Assembly: GCA_900752845.1 (NCBI GenBank) | Contig: CAADWU010000092.1 | Coordinates: forward strand, 1-36,628 | Length of the DNA stretch: 36,628 nucleotides | Direction: 5' to 3' | From: Candidatus Gastranaerophilales bacterium | GTDB lineage: Bacteria > Cyanobacteriota > Vampirovibrionia > Gastranaerophilales > Gastranaerophilaceae | In this document: positions 8,346 to 16,672 of the stretch, piece after piece | Position numbering within the stretch: position 1 is the first letter of the stretch | How the letters are laid out: every line of letters begins with the position of its first letter | The notes under the pieces: generated by a model | Database searches by the model: none | Seen by the model: the letters and a program-made list of their open reading frames with translations, nothing else | What the model was told of the DNA's origin: nothing | Translations under genes and position numbers: made by a program

Positions 8346-8984
8346 CTAAATTGCAACTGTTAATGTTTCAAGCTTCAATTCAATAGGTTTTTCTTCTAAC
8401 ACTTCAACATTAAGCTCTTTAGCATCCATAAGTTTTACGGACGGTTTTCCTACAACTGCTTTTGGTTTAGCAGCTGTTACAGATTGAGTGTAATATTTTT
8501 TTCTTGCATTAACTACAGCCGGATCAGGATTTGTTTTTTGTCTGTTAACATCAGTCATAATTTTACTTACAAATCTTCTGGTTTCTCCGTAAGGAGGAAC
8601 GGCATTGTACTTTTTAACATTACCCGGCCCTGCATTGTATGCTGCAAGTGCAAGTTCAACAGAACCGAACATATTGTACATTTTTTTGTAATACATAATA
8701 CCGCCTTTGATATTGTCATTCAAAGAATAAGGATTTAATCCCATTCTTCTTGCTGTTGACGGCATTAACTGGAACACTCCTACTGCTCCGTGCGAGCTTC
8801 TCGCTTCATGTCTGAATCCTGATTCCGTGCGTGCAATACTCAGCGCAATTGCAGGATCCACCCCCATTTCAATAGCGTGTTTTACTATTGTTGCTTTTAC
8901 AGAATTGACATCAGTTGCCTGAGCTTGTGCATGTGTAAATAACATACACATTAGTGTAAAAGTTAACAGTAATAATTTTCTCAA
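8346..8984 (-). CDS. Secreted lytic transglycosylase (SLT domain)
   Basis: This is a peptidoglycan-cleaving transglycosylase of the soluble-lytic (SLT/GH23-like) type, forming 1,6-anhydro-muropeptides in the periplasm. The catalytic Glu is E54 in ARTESGF. Other family motifs are GAVGVFQLMPSTA (67-78) and the AAYNAGPGNV signature (114-123). I place the start at TTG 8984-8982, because GAGG lies 8 bases upstream and it begins a textbook signal peptide (RKLLLLTFTLMCMLFTHAQA). The frame extends upstream to another TTG at 9056, but that adds 24 residues without a ribosome site before the signal peptide. The resulting protein is 212 aa. The C-terminal 60 residues after the SLT domain are Lys/Val/Glu-rich and unassigned. 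No LysM or other wall-binding domain is present. Confidence 0.88.
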   Translation of the reverse strand: MRKLLLLTFTLMCMLFTHAQAQATDVNSVKATIVKHAIEMGVDPAIALSIARTESGFRHEARSSHGAVGVFQLMPSTARRMGLNPYSLNDNIKGGIMYYKKMYNMFGSVELALAAYNAGPGNVKKYNAVPPYGETRRFVSKIMTDVNRQKTNPDPAVVNARKKYYTQSVTAAKPKAVVGKPSVKLMDAKELNVEVLEEKPIELKLETLTVAI

Positions 8985-9070
8985 AATGTAATCCTCTATA
9001 TTGTAAATTGAGATTCTTAAAAAGTTCCCTAACGACTTATTTTTCAACAAATCCAAAACTTTTAAGAATT

Positions 9071-9081
9071 ATTTTATACCA
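9071..9081 (-). promoter_or_regulatory. Candidate extended -10 promoter for the transglycosylase
   Basis: The minus strand reads TGGTATAAAAT, an extended -10 (TGn before TATAAA). It gives an untranslated leader of about 80 bases before the TTG start at 8984. No good -35 is visible. Confidence 0.4.
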
Positions 9082-9177
9082 CCAGTATATTACAAAAAAA
9101 ATAAATTTCAACCCCTAAGCTCAAAACAAGTCCGGTGTATATCAGCTCAATGCCTGAAATATCAGTATTTTTAGTGT

Positions 9178-9190
9178 AATTGTAACAATT
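9178..9190. promoter_or_regulatory. Palindrome AATTGTAACAATT upstream of mtnP
   Basis: A perfect inverted repeat (AATTGT-A-ACAATT) includes TTGTAA, a -35-like hexamer 17 bases before TATTTT. It could be an operator over a promoter or chance in AT-rich DNA. The 11-base core TTGTAACAATT also occurs at 8272-8282 upstream of the 637-aa gene. Confidence 0.3.
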
Positions 9191-9287
9191 ATAAAAAAGG
9201 TATATTTTTAATGCAAATTAAGTATATTTTTATTTTTTATGGTAAAATTTTTTTAGTAATTTATGTAAAAATGAGAGGAAAAATATT

Positions 9288-10091
9288 ATGGAAAACAAAA
9301 AATTAGCAACTATCGGTGTTTTCGGAGGTTCAGGATTTTACAAATTTTTGGATAATATTGAAGAAGTAAGAGTTGAAACTCCATACGGAATGCCAAGTGA
9401 CAGCTTATTTATAGGAAATGTCGGAGAACATAAAGTTGCTTTTATGCCAAGACATGGCAGAAACCATACTATTTTACCTCATTTAATAAACTTTAGAGCT
9501 AATGTTTGGGCTATGAAATCTGTAGGATGCGAAAGAGTTATATCTCCTTGTGCAGCAGGAAGTTTACAAAAACACGTTAAACCGGGTGATTTTGTAGTAT
9601 GTGACCAATTTGTAGATTGGACTGACGGAAGAAAATCAACTTTCTTTGAAGGACCTATCGTTACACATCCGTCTGCAGCTGAAACTTACTGTCCTGAACT
9701 TAGAAAACTTGCAATTAAAACAGGAAAAGACTTAGGTATTACAATTCATGAACAAGGAACTGTTGTTGTAATCAACGGACCGAGATTTTCTACTAAAGCA
9801 GAATCTAAGTTCTTTACCAATCAGGGTTGGGAAGTTATTAACATGACAGCATTCCCTGAAGCATATTTAGTAAAAGAAATGGACATGTGTCCGTTGAATA
9901 TTTCTTTAATAACAGATTATGATGCAGGATTAGTAGGAGACGTTCCTCCTGTTTCTCACCACGAAGTTATAGAAGTATTTAATTCCAACGTGGCTAATCT
10001 TAAAAATCTGTTATTCAAGATGATTGAAAACATTCCTGCCGAAAGAAACGTTTGTGCTTGCGGCAACACTAAAAAATGTTCTCAATTATAA
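9288..10091 (+). CDS. mtnP: S-methyl-5'-thioadenosine phosphorylase
   Basis: This 267-aa member of the purine nucleoside phosphorylase superfamily splits 5'-methylthioadenosine with phosphate into adenine and 5-methylthioribose-1-phosphate, in polyamine/SAM by-product salvage. Visible family motifs: the phosphate-binding GGSGFY (13-18), MPRHGRNH, the substrate motif NGPRFSTKAES, NMTAFPEA in the ribose site, and TDYDAG for purine recognition. A purine nucleoside phosphorylase or inosine-type specificity cannot be fully excluded, but the TDYD element and overall similarity favour MTA. The C-terminus (ERNVCACGNTKKC) has three closely spaced Cys, somewhat unusual. A GAGG lies about 10 bases before the ATG. 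It starts the plus-strand run with yggT 12 bases downstream. Confidence 0.88.
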   Translation: MENKKLATIGVFGGSGFYKFLDNIEEVRVETPYGMPSDSLFIGNVGEHKVAFMPRHGRNHTILPHLINFRANVWAMKSVGCERVISPCAAGSLQKHVKPGDFVVCDQFVDWTDGRKSTFFEGPIVTHPSAAETYCPELRKLAIKTGKDLGITIHEQGTVVVINGPRFSTKAESKFFTNQGWEVINMTAFPEAYLVKEMDMCPLNISLITDYDAGLVGDVPPVSHHEVIEVFNSNVANLKNLLFKMIENIPAERNVCACGNTKKCSQL

Positions 10092-10103
10092 TCGGGAGAA
10101 ATT

Positions 10104-10373
10104 ATGACTAATCATTTAATATTTGTTGTTAATAACCTTTTCCAAATTTATTTTTGGTTAATACTTGTAAGATGCTTATTAAGCTTTGTTCCAAGTATTG
10201 ATTGGTACAAACAGCCTTTTACCGCAATCAAAGATTCAACAGATATTTATCTGAACCTGTTCAGAAAAATTATTCCTCCGATTGGCGGCTGGGATTTGTC
10301 ACCGATTGTCGCAATACTGGTGTTGCAGGTTATAAATTACATAGTTATTTATATATTATTTTTGTTAAAATAA
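10104..10373 (+). CDS. YggT family integral membrane protein
   Basis: This is an 89-aa membrane protein with two hydrophobic helices (about 9-30 and 66-88) separated by a loop containing FRKIIPPIGGWDLSPI, the hallmark of the YggT family. Family members are tied to cell division, osmotic tolerance or photosystem/SepF-linked functions in different bacteria; the role here is unknown. GGGAG lies 6 bases before the ATG, 12 bases after mtnP. It precedes trkA by 45 bases, which hold a separate promoter. Confidence 0.85.
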   Translation: MTNHLIFVVNNLFQIYFWLILVRCLLSFVPSIDWYKQPFTAIKDSTDIYLNLFRKIIPPIGGWDLSPIVAILVLQVINYIVIYILFLLK

Positions 10374-10382
10374 GAACCCGAC

Positions 10383-10411
10383 TTGTAAAAAAAGTTTTGT
10401 TAATATATAAT
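10383..10411 (+). promoter_or_regulatory. Promoter for trkA, predicted to give a leaderless transcript
   Basis: TTGTAA (10383-10388), a 17-base spacer and TATAAT (10406-10411) form a good sigma-70 promoter. The expected start, about 7 bases past the -10, falls on or next to the trkA ATG at 10419. The inverted repeat AACCCGA / TCGGGTT (10375-10381 and 10412-10418) brackets the promoter. Confidence 0.55.
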
Positions 10412-10418
10412 TCGGGTT

Positions 10419-11759
10419 ATGAAAATAGTAATTTATGGTGCAACAGAAATCGGATGCCTTCTGGCAACGGAATTTTTTGAAGACCACGATATAACAATAA
10501 TTGACAAAGAGGAAAACCGAACAGATGAATTTAACAAACTTGATATAAGTTTTGTTCAGGGTAATGCCTCAAATATTGATGTTTTGAAAAATGCCGATAT
10601 TAAAAATGCTGATGTATTTATCGCTTGCACAGGAATTGATGAAGCAAATATAGTTGCCTGTCTTGCAGCAAAAAAATACGGCGGTGTCAGAACAATATGT
10701 TTTGTCAGCAAAGAAGAATACAGAAAAACTTTAAATTTTGAAAAAAATCAGGACAGTTTCTGTGACTTTTTTATTGATTATATTATTTGGCCTGAAGAAT
10801 TACTTACTCAGGAAATTTTCCGTATTGTAACCGTTGCTCAGGCACTGGACGTTGAAAACTTTGCTGACGGCAGAGCAAGACTTCTTGAATATAAAGTTCA
10901 GCCTAACCTTTCTTTAATAGGTAAAAAAGTTAAAGACTGCGGATTTACAAACAATACATTAATGGTCGGTTTGACAAGAGACTGCGAACTGTTTATTCCT
11001 AACGGTGACACAGAAATCTGCGAAGGCGACAAACTCATATTTATGGGAACCTCGCATTCATTAGATATCTTAGCGGGAACATTTTTCCATGAAAAAGAAA
11101 TTGTCAAATCTGCTGCAATTATTGGCGGCGGAAATGTGGGATTGATGCTTGCTAAAAGTTTGGAAAGACTTAAAATAAAAACTAAAATCATAGAAAAAAA
11201 TTATGAACGCTGTGAATATCTTGCACAAGAATTATCAAATACTCTTGTTATTAATGGCGACGGAACCAACCTAAAACTTCTTGATGAAGAAGAAATTGGC
11301 TCTGCCGATGTTGTTATCAGCGTAACCAATAATGATGAAAAAAATCTTTTATGCTCGCTTCTTTCAAAACAGTTAGGCGTAAAACGTGTTATTGCAAGGG
11401 TTGCAAAAGTTTTAAATATTCCTTTATTTGAAAAAGTAGGTATTGATATTGCTATTTCACCTAAAAATTCAGCGATTAATGAAGTAAGAAATGACTTACA
11501 GGAAAATGACGTTGATATACTTGCAACTGTAGAACAGGGGCAGGGTGAAGTATTGGAAATTAACGTACTTCCTGAATTTAACAATAAAAAAATAATGGAA
11601 TTAAGATTTCCTGCAAGAGCAATTATCGGTGTAATTCAGCGTAAAAATAACGTAATAATCCCTAAAGGTGACACTGAAATAAAAACAGATGATATATTGA
11701 TTATATTCACAACAGCAGAAAGTGCTTCTAAAATTAAGGAATTTTTTAAGGTAAAGTGA
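10419..11759 (+). CDS. trkA: Trk potassium uptake regulatory subunit TrkA
   Basis: This 446-aa cytosolic protein is the NAD(H)/ATP-binding ring subunit gating the TrkH potassium channel. It has two tandem RCK halves, each a TrkA-N Rossmann fold plus a TrkA-C domain: the first Rossmann starts at GATEIG (7-12) with the acidic end IIDKEE, the second at IGGGNVG (about 235). TrkA-C segments end near 220 and 446 (GDKLIFMG and DDILIIFTT). Length and architecture are normal for full TrkA. No good Shine-Dalgarno is present, in line with the predicted leaderless start. The stop is one base before the trkH ATG, so the two are coupled. Confidence 0.93.
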   Translation: MKIVIYGATEIGCLLATEFFEDHDITIIDKEENRTDEFNKLDISFVQGNASNIDVLKNADIKNADVFIACTGIDEANIVACLAAKKYGGVRTICFVSKEEYRKTLNFEKNQDSFCDFFIDYIIWPEELLTQEIFRIVTVAQALDVENFADGRARLLEYKVQPNLSLIGKKVKDCGFTNNTLMVGLTRDCELFIPNGDTEICEGDKLIFMGTSHSLDILAGTFFHEKEIVKSAAIIGGGNVGLMLAKSLERLKIKTKIIEKNYERCEYLAQELSNTLVINGDGTNLKLLDEEEIGSADVVISVTNNDEKNLLCSLLSKQLGVKRVIARVAKVLNIPLFEKVGIDIAISPKNSAINEVRNDLQENDVDILATVEQGQGEVLEINVLPEFNNKKIMELRFPARAIIGVIQRKNNVIIPKGDTEIKTDDILIIFTTAESASKIKEFFKVK

Positions 11760-11760
11760 T

Positions 11761-13230
11761 ATGCGTTTAAATTATCTTGCTAATGCATTAGGTTTGACAA
11801 TGATTTATATAGGGCTGGTAATTTTATCCCCTGCAATCGTTGCGCTTTACTATCACGATTACGGTTCTGTTATCCCGTTTGTTGCAGCAGGATTAATTTC
11901 ATCTTCAATCGGGTTTATTTTAAAAAAATCTGTTCCAAAAACAGAAGATATTGAAAACCTGAATGACATTAAAAAAGCAGAAGCACTGTTTATTGTAGCT
12001 GTATCCTGGGTAATTTTCGGGATAATCTCTGCAATTCCGTATTTATTTTACGGAATTTCGCCAATTAATGCTTTGTTTGAAGCTGTTTCAGGTATTACAA
12101 CAACAGGCGCAACAATATTAACACACTTTAATTATCCAAAAGCATTTTTCTTCTGGCGTTCATTAACCCAGTGGCTCGGCGGATTGGGAATTATCGTATT
12201 GTTTATTGCAATCTTGCCTCAGTTTGCAGTTGCAGGGCGTCAAATGTTCTTTGCGGAAGCACCCGGACCTACGGAAGATAAATTTACACCACGTATAAGA
12301 AATACAGCTTCTGCTTTGTGGAAAGTTTATGCAGGTTTGACTTTATTAGAAATACTTTTTTTAATTTGGGCAGGAATGCCGGGATTTGATGCTGTATGTA
12401 ATTCATTATCAACACTTGCAGCCGGCGGTTTTTCTCCTAACCCTGAAAGTATTATGGGTTATCATTCAAACTATGTTACGTGGATAATTCTAATATTTAT
12501 GTTCTTTGCGGGTGCAAGTTTTAACCTGCAATATAAAGTTATTATTCAAAAAAATCCGTTTTTATTATTTAAAAACGAAGAATTCAGGCTGTACTTCGGG
12601 CTTGTACTTTTAATGGGAACATTAATTACAATTTCTTTGACTTTAAATAACCATTTTTCAATATTTGAAAATCTAACAAACGCATTCTTTCAGGTAATAA
12701 GTATAACAACCTCTACAGGAAGCGCAAGCGTTGACTTTGAAAAATGGAATTATACGTCAAAAGTGTTGTTATTTATTGTAATGTTTATGGGCTCCTGTGC
12801 AAGTTCTGCAGGCGGCGGTATTAAAATGGCAAGATGGCTAGTAGTTTTTAAATCTATGAAAAGTGAACTTTTAAGAATTCTTCACCCTAACGCTATTGTT
12901 AACATAAAAGTTGATAACAAAACTGTTACCCCTGATGTTTCAAGACAAATTGTTGTGTTTGTATTTTTCTATTTTCTTATTTTCGGAATAACAGCAATTA
13001 TAATGTCTATATTGGAACAGAACAGTGCTGTCGGTTTAACCGGAGCAATTACAGCACTTGGCAATATAGGTCCGGGTGTAGCTTTATCAACAGGTCCGAT
13101 GGCAAATTTTGACAATATTCATGTTGTTTCTAAATTAATTATGATAATGAATATGCTTGTAGGACGTTTAGAATTAATCCCGTTTTTGGTTTTCCTTCAA
13201 AAAGATTTTTGGTCTATCAAGGATAATTAA
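11761..13230 (+). CDS. trkH: Trk potassium transporter membrane subunit TrkH
   Basis: This 489-aa integral membrane protein forms the potassium-conducting pore with TrkA. Four pore-loop repeats are visible at selectivity-filter positions: GITTTGATIL, STLAAGGFSP, ITTSTGSAS and TALGNIGPGV. About ten hydrophobic helices surround them, and the intramembrane gating loop CASSAGGGIKMARW is present. The C-terminal GRLELIPFLVF is typical. The ATG is one base after the trkA stop. No strong terminator follows; the next recognisable signal is the inverted repeat at 13249-13285. Confidence 0.93.
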   Translation: MRLNYLANALGLTMIYIGLVILSPAIVALYYHDYGSVIPFVAAGLISSSIGFILKKSVPKTEDIENLNDIKKAEALFIVAVSWVIFGIISAIPYLFYGISPINALFEAVSGITTTGATILTHFNYPKAFFFWRSLTQWLGGLGIIVLFIAILPQFAVAGRQMFFAEAPGPTEDKFTPRIRNTASALWKVYAGLTLLEILFLIWAGMPGFDAVCNSLSTLAAGGFSPNPESIMGYHSNYVTWIILIFMFFAGASFNLQYKVIIQKNPFLLFKNEEFRLYFGLVLLMGTLITISLTLNNHFSIFENLTNAFFQVISITTSTGSASVDFEKWNYTSKVLLFIVMFMGSCASSAGGGIKMARWLVVFKSMKSELLRILHPNAIVNIKVDNKTVTPDVSRQIVVFVFFYFLIFGITAIIMSILEQNSAVGLTGAITALGNIGPGVALSTGPMANFDNIHVVSKLIMIMNMLVGRLELIPFLVFLQKDFWSIKDN

Positions 13231-13248
13231 AAAAAATTCCTATTCATA

Positions 13249-13285
13249 AACGATTAAAATGAACAAAATGCATGATTTAATCGTT
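13249..13285. promoter_or_regulatory. Inverted repeat upstream of the tolC efflux operon
   Basis: Perfect 10-base arms AACGATTAAA (13249-13258) and TTTAATCGTT (13276-13285) are separated by 17 bases. There is no U-run after it, so a terminator is unlikely. It lies just upstream of TATATT at 13288-13293 and of the tolC start, as expected for an operator of a dimeric repressor controlling the efflux genes. No regulator gene is adjacent. Confidence 0.45.
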
Positions 13286-13310
13286 ACTATATTGTAACGA
13301 GGATTTTATT

Positions 13311-14756
13311 TTGAAATTCAATATAAAAACTATAGCAGTAATCATTGGTTTGTGCTGTACAATTACATCCGTAAATGCGGTAGAGAGTATGAGTGTTGAA
13401 AAACACGCAGTACTTGGCATAAAAGATTGTATTACAATTGCACTACAAAACAGTCCGAAAATAAAAAAAGCCCGTTACAATTATGGTATAGCAAGGGGTA
13501 ACGTCGGAATAGCGAAATCAGGATATTTTCCAACACTCGGTGTAGGAACCGGATACAATATAACAGATACAAGCAGTACCAGAAATTCTACTAACAGTAA
13601 TATTTATTCTGCTGAAGCAAGTTTAAACCAATTAATCTGGAACTTCGGCAAAACAAATGCAAATATAAGAATGTATAATTTCGACAGAATTGCAGCTCTT
13701 TACGAGTTTGAAGATACTGTTCTTGAAACAATTTTCGGAGTAAAGACAAATTACTTCGGAGTACTTGCCGCAAAAGCCACAATGGACGTTAACAGAGCAA
13801 ATGTCCAAATAAACGAAAGAAACTATCAAAGAACAAAAGCTTATTTTGAAGAAGGTATAAAATCAAAAATAGATCTTGTTAACGCTGAGGTTTATTTAAG
13901 TGATTCAAAAGTTACACTTGTTGAATCTGAAAAATCTTATCAAAACGCACTTGTAAAATTAAACAACTCTATGTATGTTGCATTTGCTCCCGAATATGAA
14001 ATTGAAAGCACGGAAACTTTCAACTTTCAAAACAATTACGCTCCTGTAAGTCTTGAAAAAATTGATAAAAAAGAAGATTTGAGCATTCCGCCTGAAGAAG
14101 TAAACAATGCATTCTTAACATCACAGGTAGAAAAAATTAATGTGCTTGATAACTATAAATTTGAACCTTTTCCATATACATTTGAAGAATCAGTAAAACT
14201 TGCTTACAAAAATCGTCCTGATTTAAAAGCTTATGATGCAACTTTAAATGCGATGAAAGAATCTTTAAAATATACTAAACGTGAATATCTGCCTGAAATC
14301 TCGGCTAAAGCCGGCTACGGTTTCAGAGATACAAATTCAACAAACTCATTTAATGTAGGTGTAAACTTATCCAGTTCTGTAAATATAAAAGGACAAAAAC
14401 ACAAAATTGACAATGCCAAAATCCAGGTAGACCTTGCTGAAAATGAAATAGAGCTTGCCAAACAGGATATATATTTTGAAGTTCAAAACCTGTACATAAA
14501 TATGGTACAATTGGAAAAACAAATTCCGTTATTAGCGGTAAAAGTAAAACAAACTCTTGAAAACTTTGAACTTGCTGACGGAAGATATGCAGTAGGCTTA
14601 GGAGATTATATCGAGCTTCAGGATGCAAAAGTTAACTATAACAATGCTCAGGTTTCATACGTACAAACTGTTTATAATTACAATGTAGCAAGAGCAAATT
14701 TAGAAAAAGCAATTGCACTTCCGCAAAGCATTACAACTTCAATCGAGGATAAATAA
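13311..14756 (+). CDS. tolC: TolC-family outer-membrane efflux channel
   Basis: This 481-aa outer-membrane channel of a tripartite export system has a signal peptide at residues 1-23 (hydrophobic core IAVIIGLCC, ending SVNA) and two outer-membrane efflux protein repeats. Each repeat has long helices and a beta-barrel strand pair (GVGTGYNITDT in the first; AKAGYGFRDTNS and FNVGVNLS in the second). The start codon is TTG, supported by GAGG 8 bases upstream. The nearby ATG at 13268 runs into a stop. The stop overlaps the next gene's ATG by one base, so it is coupled to the MacA-like adaptor. Confidence 0.88.
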   Translation: MKFNIKTIAVIIGLCCTITSVNAVESMSVEKHAVLGIKDCITIALQNSPKIKKARYNYGIARGNVGIAKSGYFPTLGVGTGYNITDTSSTRNSTNSNIYSAEASLNQLIWNFGKTNANIRMYNFDRIAALYEFEDTVLETIFGVKTNYFGVLAAKATMDVNRANVQINERNYQRTKAYFEEGIKSKIDLVNAEVYLSDSKVTLVESEKSYQNALVKLNNSMYVAFAPEYEIESTETFNFQNNYAPVSLEKIDKKEDLSIPPEEVNNAFLTSQVEKINVLDNYKFEPFPYTFEESVKLAYKNRPDLKAYDATLNAMKESLKYTKREYLPEISAKAGYGFRDTNSTNSFNVGVNLSSSVNIKGQKHKIDNAKIQVDLAENEIELAKQDIYFEVQNLYINMVQLEKQIPLLAVKVKQTLENFELADGRYAVGLGDYIELQDAKVNYNNAQVSYVQTVYNYNVARANLEKAIALPQSITTSIEDK

Positions 14757-15949
14757 TGATAAAATTTGAAAATATTAAAAATTTAAAAGGCAAAAAAAGA
14801 TATATAGCAGCAGCTGCTGCTATAGCTGCAGTTGTCACCGTAGGTATCATAGGCTTTGCAGGAAGCAAACAAGTAAGATATGAAACGAAAAATATTGAAA
14901 GGTGTACAATTACACAGTTTGTTGAAGCATCAGGCACAATAAACCCTGTTAATACAGTAAGTGTCGGTTCAACCGTATCAGGTCTTATTAAGGCTATTTA
15001 TGTTGACTTTAACTCTGAAGTAAAAAAAGGTCAGCTTTTAGCACAAATAGACCCTGCAAACTTTGAAGCAACAGTTCAGCAAAATCAGGCTCAGATTAAC
15101 AATGCACAGGCAAACCTTGCTAAACTTCAGGCAATTACAGCTTATGATGAACAACAGTATAAACGTTACAAAAATCTGTATGTCAAAAACTTTGTAGCAA
15201 AAAGCGAACTTGATGAAAAATACAGCACATACAAGTCTGACCTTGCACAAATAAATGCAGCAAGAGCACAAATTAATCAGTATCAGGCATCTTTAAAAAC
15301 AGCTTTGACAAACCTGAGCTATACAAAAATTATTGCCCCTGTTGACGGAACAGTAATTTCCAGAGAAATTGACTTAGGACAGCCGGTTGCAGCAAGTTTT
15401 CAGGCGCCTGAACTTTTTACAATAGCTCAGGATTTAACAAAAATGCAAATTGAAGTAAGCGTATCAGAAGCAGATATAGGAAAAGTCAAAGAAAATCAGG
15501 ATGTTGTCTACACTCTGGACGGATATCCGGACAGTGAATTCACAGGTAAAGTAACTCAGGTTAGACTTTCACCCACAACAGTTTCAAACGTTGTAACTTA
15601 TACAGTCATTGTTGATGTGAATAATGAAGATTTAAAACTTAAACCAGGTATGACTGCAAATGTTTCAATAATTACTAACAAAAGCGAAGACGTACTTTGT
15701 GTACCGAATATGGCTTTAAAATTTACACCTGATATAAACGGTCCTAAATACAAAAATCAGGGCATATGGATTTTAGATAATAACAAACCTAAACGGGTTG
15801 ATATTACAACAGGAGCAAACGATGATACTTCAACTGAAATAATTTCAGATGCTATTTCAGAAGGAAACAAAGTTATCGTAAGCATTCTTGCAAAGAATTC
15901 CAAAAAAGACGGCAAAAGCAGCGGCAGACCGCCAATGCCGAGATTATAA
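14756..15949 (+). CDS. macA: MacA-like periplasmic adaptor (HlyD/RND family)
   Basis: This 397-aa membrane-fusion protein joins the inner-membrane ABC transporter to the TolC channel. A single N-terminal membrane helix (about 17-38, very Ala-rich) is followed by a split lipoyl/barrel-sandwich domain, a helical hairpin with heptad pattern (about 98-185, Gln/Asn/Ala-rich) and the second lipoyl half (KIIAPVDGTVISR). A beta-barrel domain and membrane-proximal domain (LKPGMTANVSI) come next. Layout and length match MacA. The ATG overlaps the tolC stop (TAATG). The ABC ATPase begins 9 bases after its stop. The C-terminal tail KDGKSSGRPPMPRL is poorly conserved. Confidence 0.85.
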   Translation: MIKFENIKNLKGKKRYIAAAAAIAAVVTVGIIGFAGSKQVRYETKNIERCTITQFVEASGTINPVNTVSVGSTVSGLIKAIYVDFNSEVKKGQLLAQIDPANFEATVQQNQAQINNAQANLAKLQAITAYDEQQYKRYKNLYVKNFVAKSELDEKYSTYKSDLAQINAARAQINQYQASLKTALTNLSYTKIIAPVDGTVISREIDLGQPVAASFQAPELFTIAQDLTKMQIEVSVSEADIGKVKENQDVVYTLDGYPDSEFTGKVTQVRLSPTTVSNVVTYTVIVDVNNEDLKLKPGMTANVSIITNKSEDVLCVPNMALKFTPDINGPKYKNQGIWILDNNKPKRVDITTGANDDTSTEIISDAISEGNKVIVSILAKNSKKDGKSSGRPPMPRL

Positions 15950-15958
15950 GGTTTAAAA

Positions 15959-16663
15959 ATGAGTTTAATCGAAGTTAAAGATGCAATAAAAACATACCAG
16001 ACAGGCGATGACTGTTTTAATGCGCTGAACTGCGTTTCACTTTCCGTTGAACAGGGCGAGTTTGTTGCAATTATGGGAGCTTCAGGCTCGGGCAAATCAA
16101 CTTTTATGAATATGCTGGGTACTCTTGATAAACCTAATTCTGGAAGCTATCACCTTGACGGAATTGATATGCTTTCGCTTGATACGGATAATCTTGCAAT
16201 GGTCAGAAATGAAAAAATGGGTTTTGTTTTTCAAGGATTTAACTTAATCTCAAGAACCACAGCACTAGAAAATGTTGAATTGCCTATGATTTATAAAGGT
16301 ATTCCTGAAGAAGAAAGAAAAATAAGAGCCAAAGAAGTTTTAAAAATTGTAGGTCTTGAAAAAAGAGAAGACCATATGCCTAATCAAATGTCAGGCGGTC
16401 AGCAGCAAAGAGTTGCAATAGCACGTGCTATAGTAAATAATCCGCCATTGATTTTAGCAGATGAACCCACAGGTAACTTAGATACAAAAACAAGTATTGA
16501 AGTAATGGAGTTTTTCGTTAACTTGAATAAATCAATGAATAAAACCATAGTACTTGTTACTCACGAACCCGATATCGCCCAGTACTGCAAACGGGTTGTG
16601 AAATTTAAAGACGGTAATATAATTTCCGATGAGCTGAACGCTCATACAACAATTCCATATTAA
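15959..16663 (+). CDS. MacB-like ABC transporter ATP-binding protein
   Basis: This 234-aa ATPase is of the LolD/MacB type and powers the adjacent permease. Visible elements: Walker A GASGSGKST (40-48), Q-loop Q92 in FVFQGFN, signature SGGQQQ (145-150), Walker B LILADE (164-169), D-loop NLD and H-loop H202. In Escherichia coli MacB the ATPase and permease are fused; here they are separate genes, as in many other bacteria. It lies between the adaptor and permease with gaps of 9 bases on each side. Substrate (peptide, antibiotic or lipoprotein) cannot be read from sequence. Confidence 0.9.
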   Translation: MSLIEVKDAIKTYQTGDDCFNALNCVSLSVEQGEFVAIMGASGSGKSTFMNMLGTLDKPNSGSYHLDGIDMLSLDTDNLAMVRNEKMGFVFQGFNLISRTTALENVELPMIYKGIPEEERKIRAKEVLKIVGLEKREDHMPNQMSGGQQQRVAIARAIVNNPPLILADEPTGNLDTKTSIEVMEFFVNLNKSMNKTIVLVTHEPDIAQYCKRVVKFKDGNIISDELNAHTTIPY

Positions 16664-16672
16664 AGGTAAATT

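Larger units (their letters stand above)
8985..9287. other. Intergenic region between divergent transglycosylase and mtnP
   Basis: This 303-base AT-rich stretch has no gene I can support. It holds the extended -10 for the leftward gene (9071-9081), the perfect 13-base palindrome AATTGTAACAATT (9178-9190), and a TGGTAAAAT extended -10 candidate for mtnP at 9240-9248. No tRNA or recognised riboswitch fold was seen. Confidence 0.5.

Noticed and set aside
8985..9056. Longer transglycosylase starting at TTG 9056
   Set aside because: It would place 24 extra polar residues before a clear signal peptide and has no Shine-Dalgarno, while TTG 8984 has GAGG at the right distance.
13249..13285. Inverted repeat as the trkH terminator
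   Set aside because: No T-run follows the second arm and the loop is 17 bases; an operator is more likely, though not proven.
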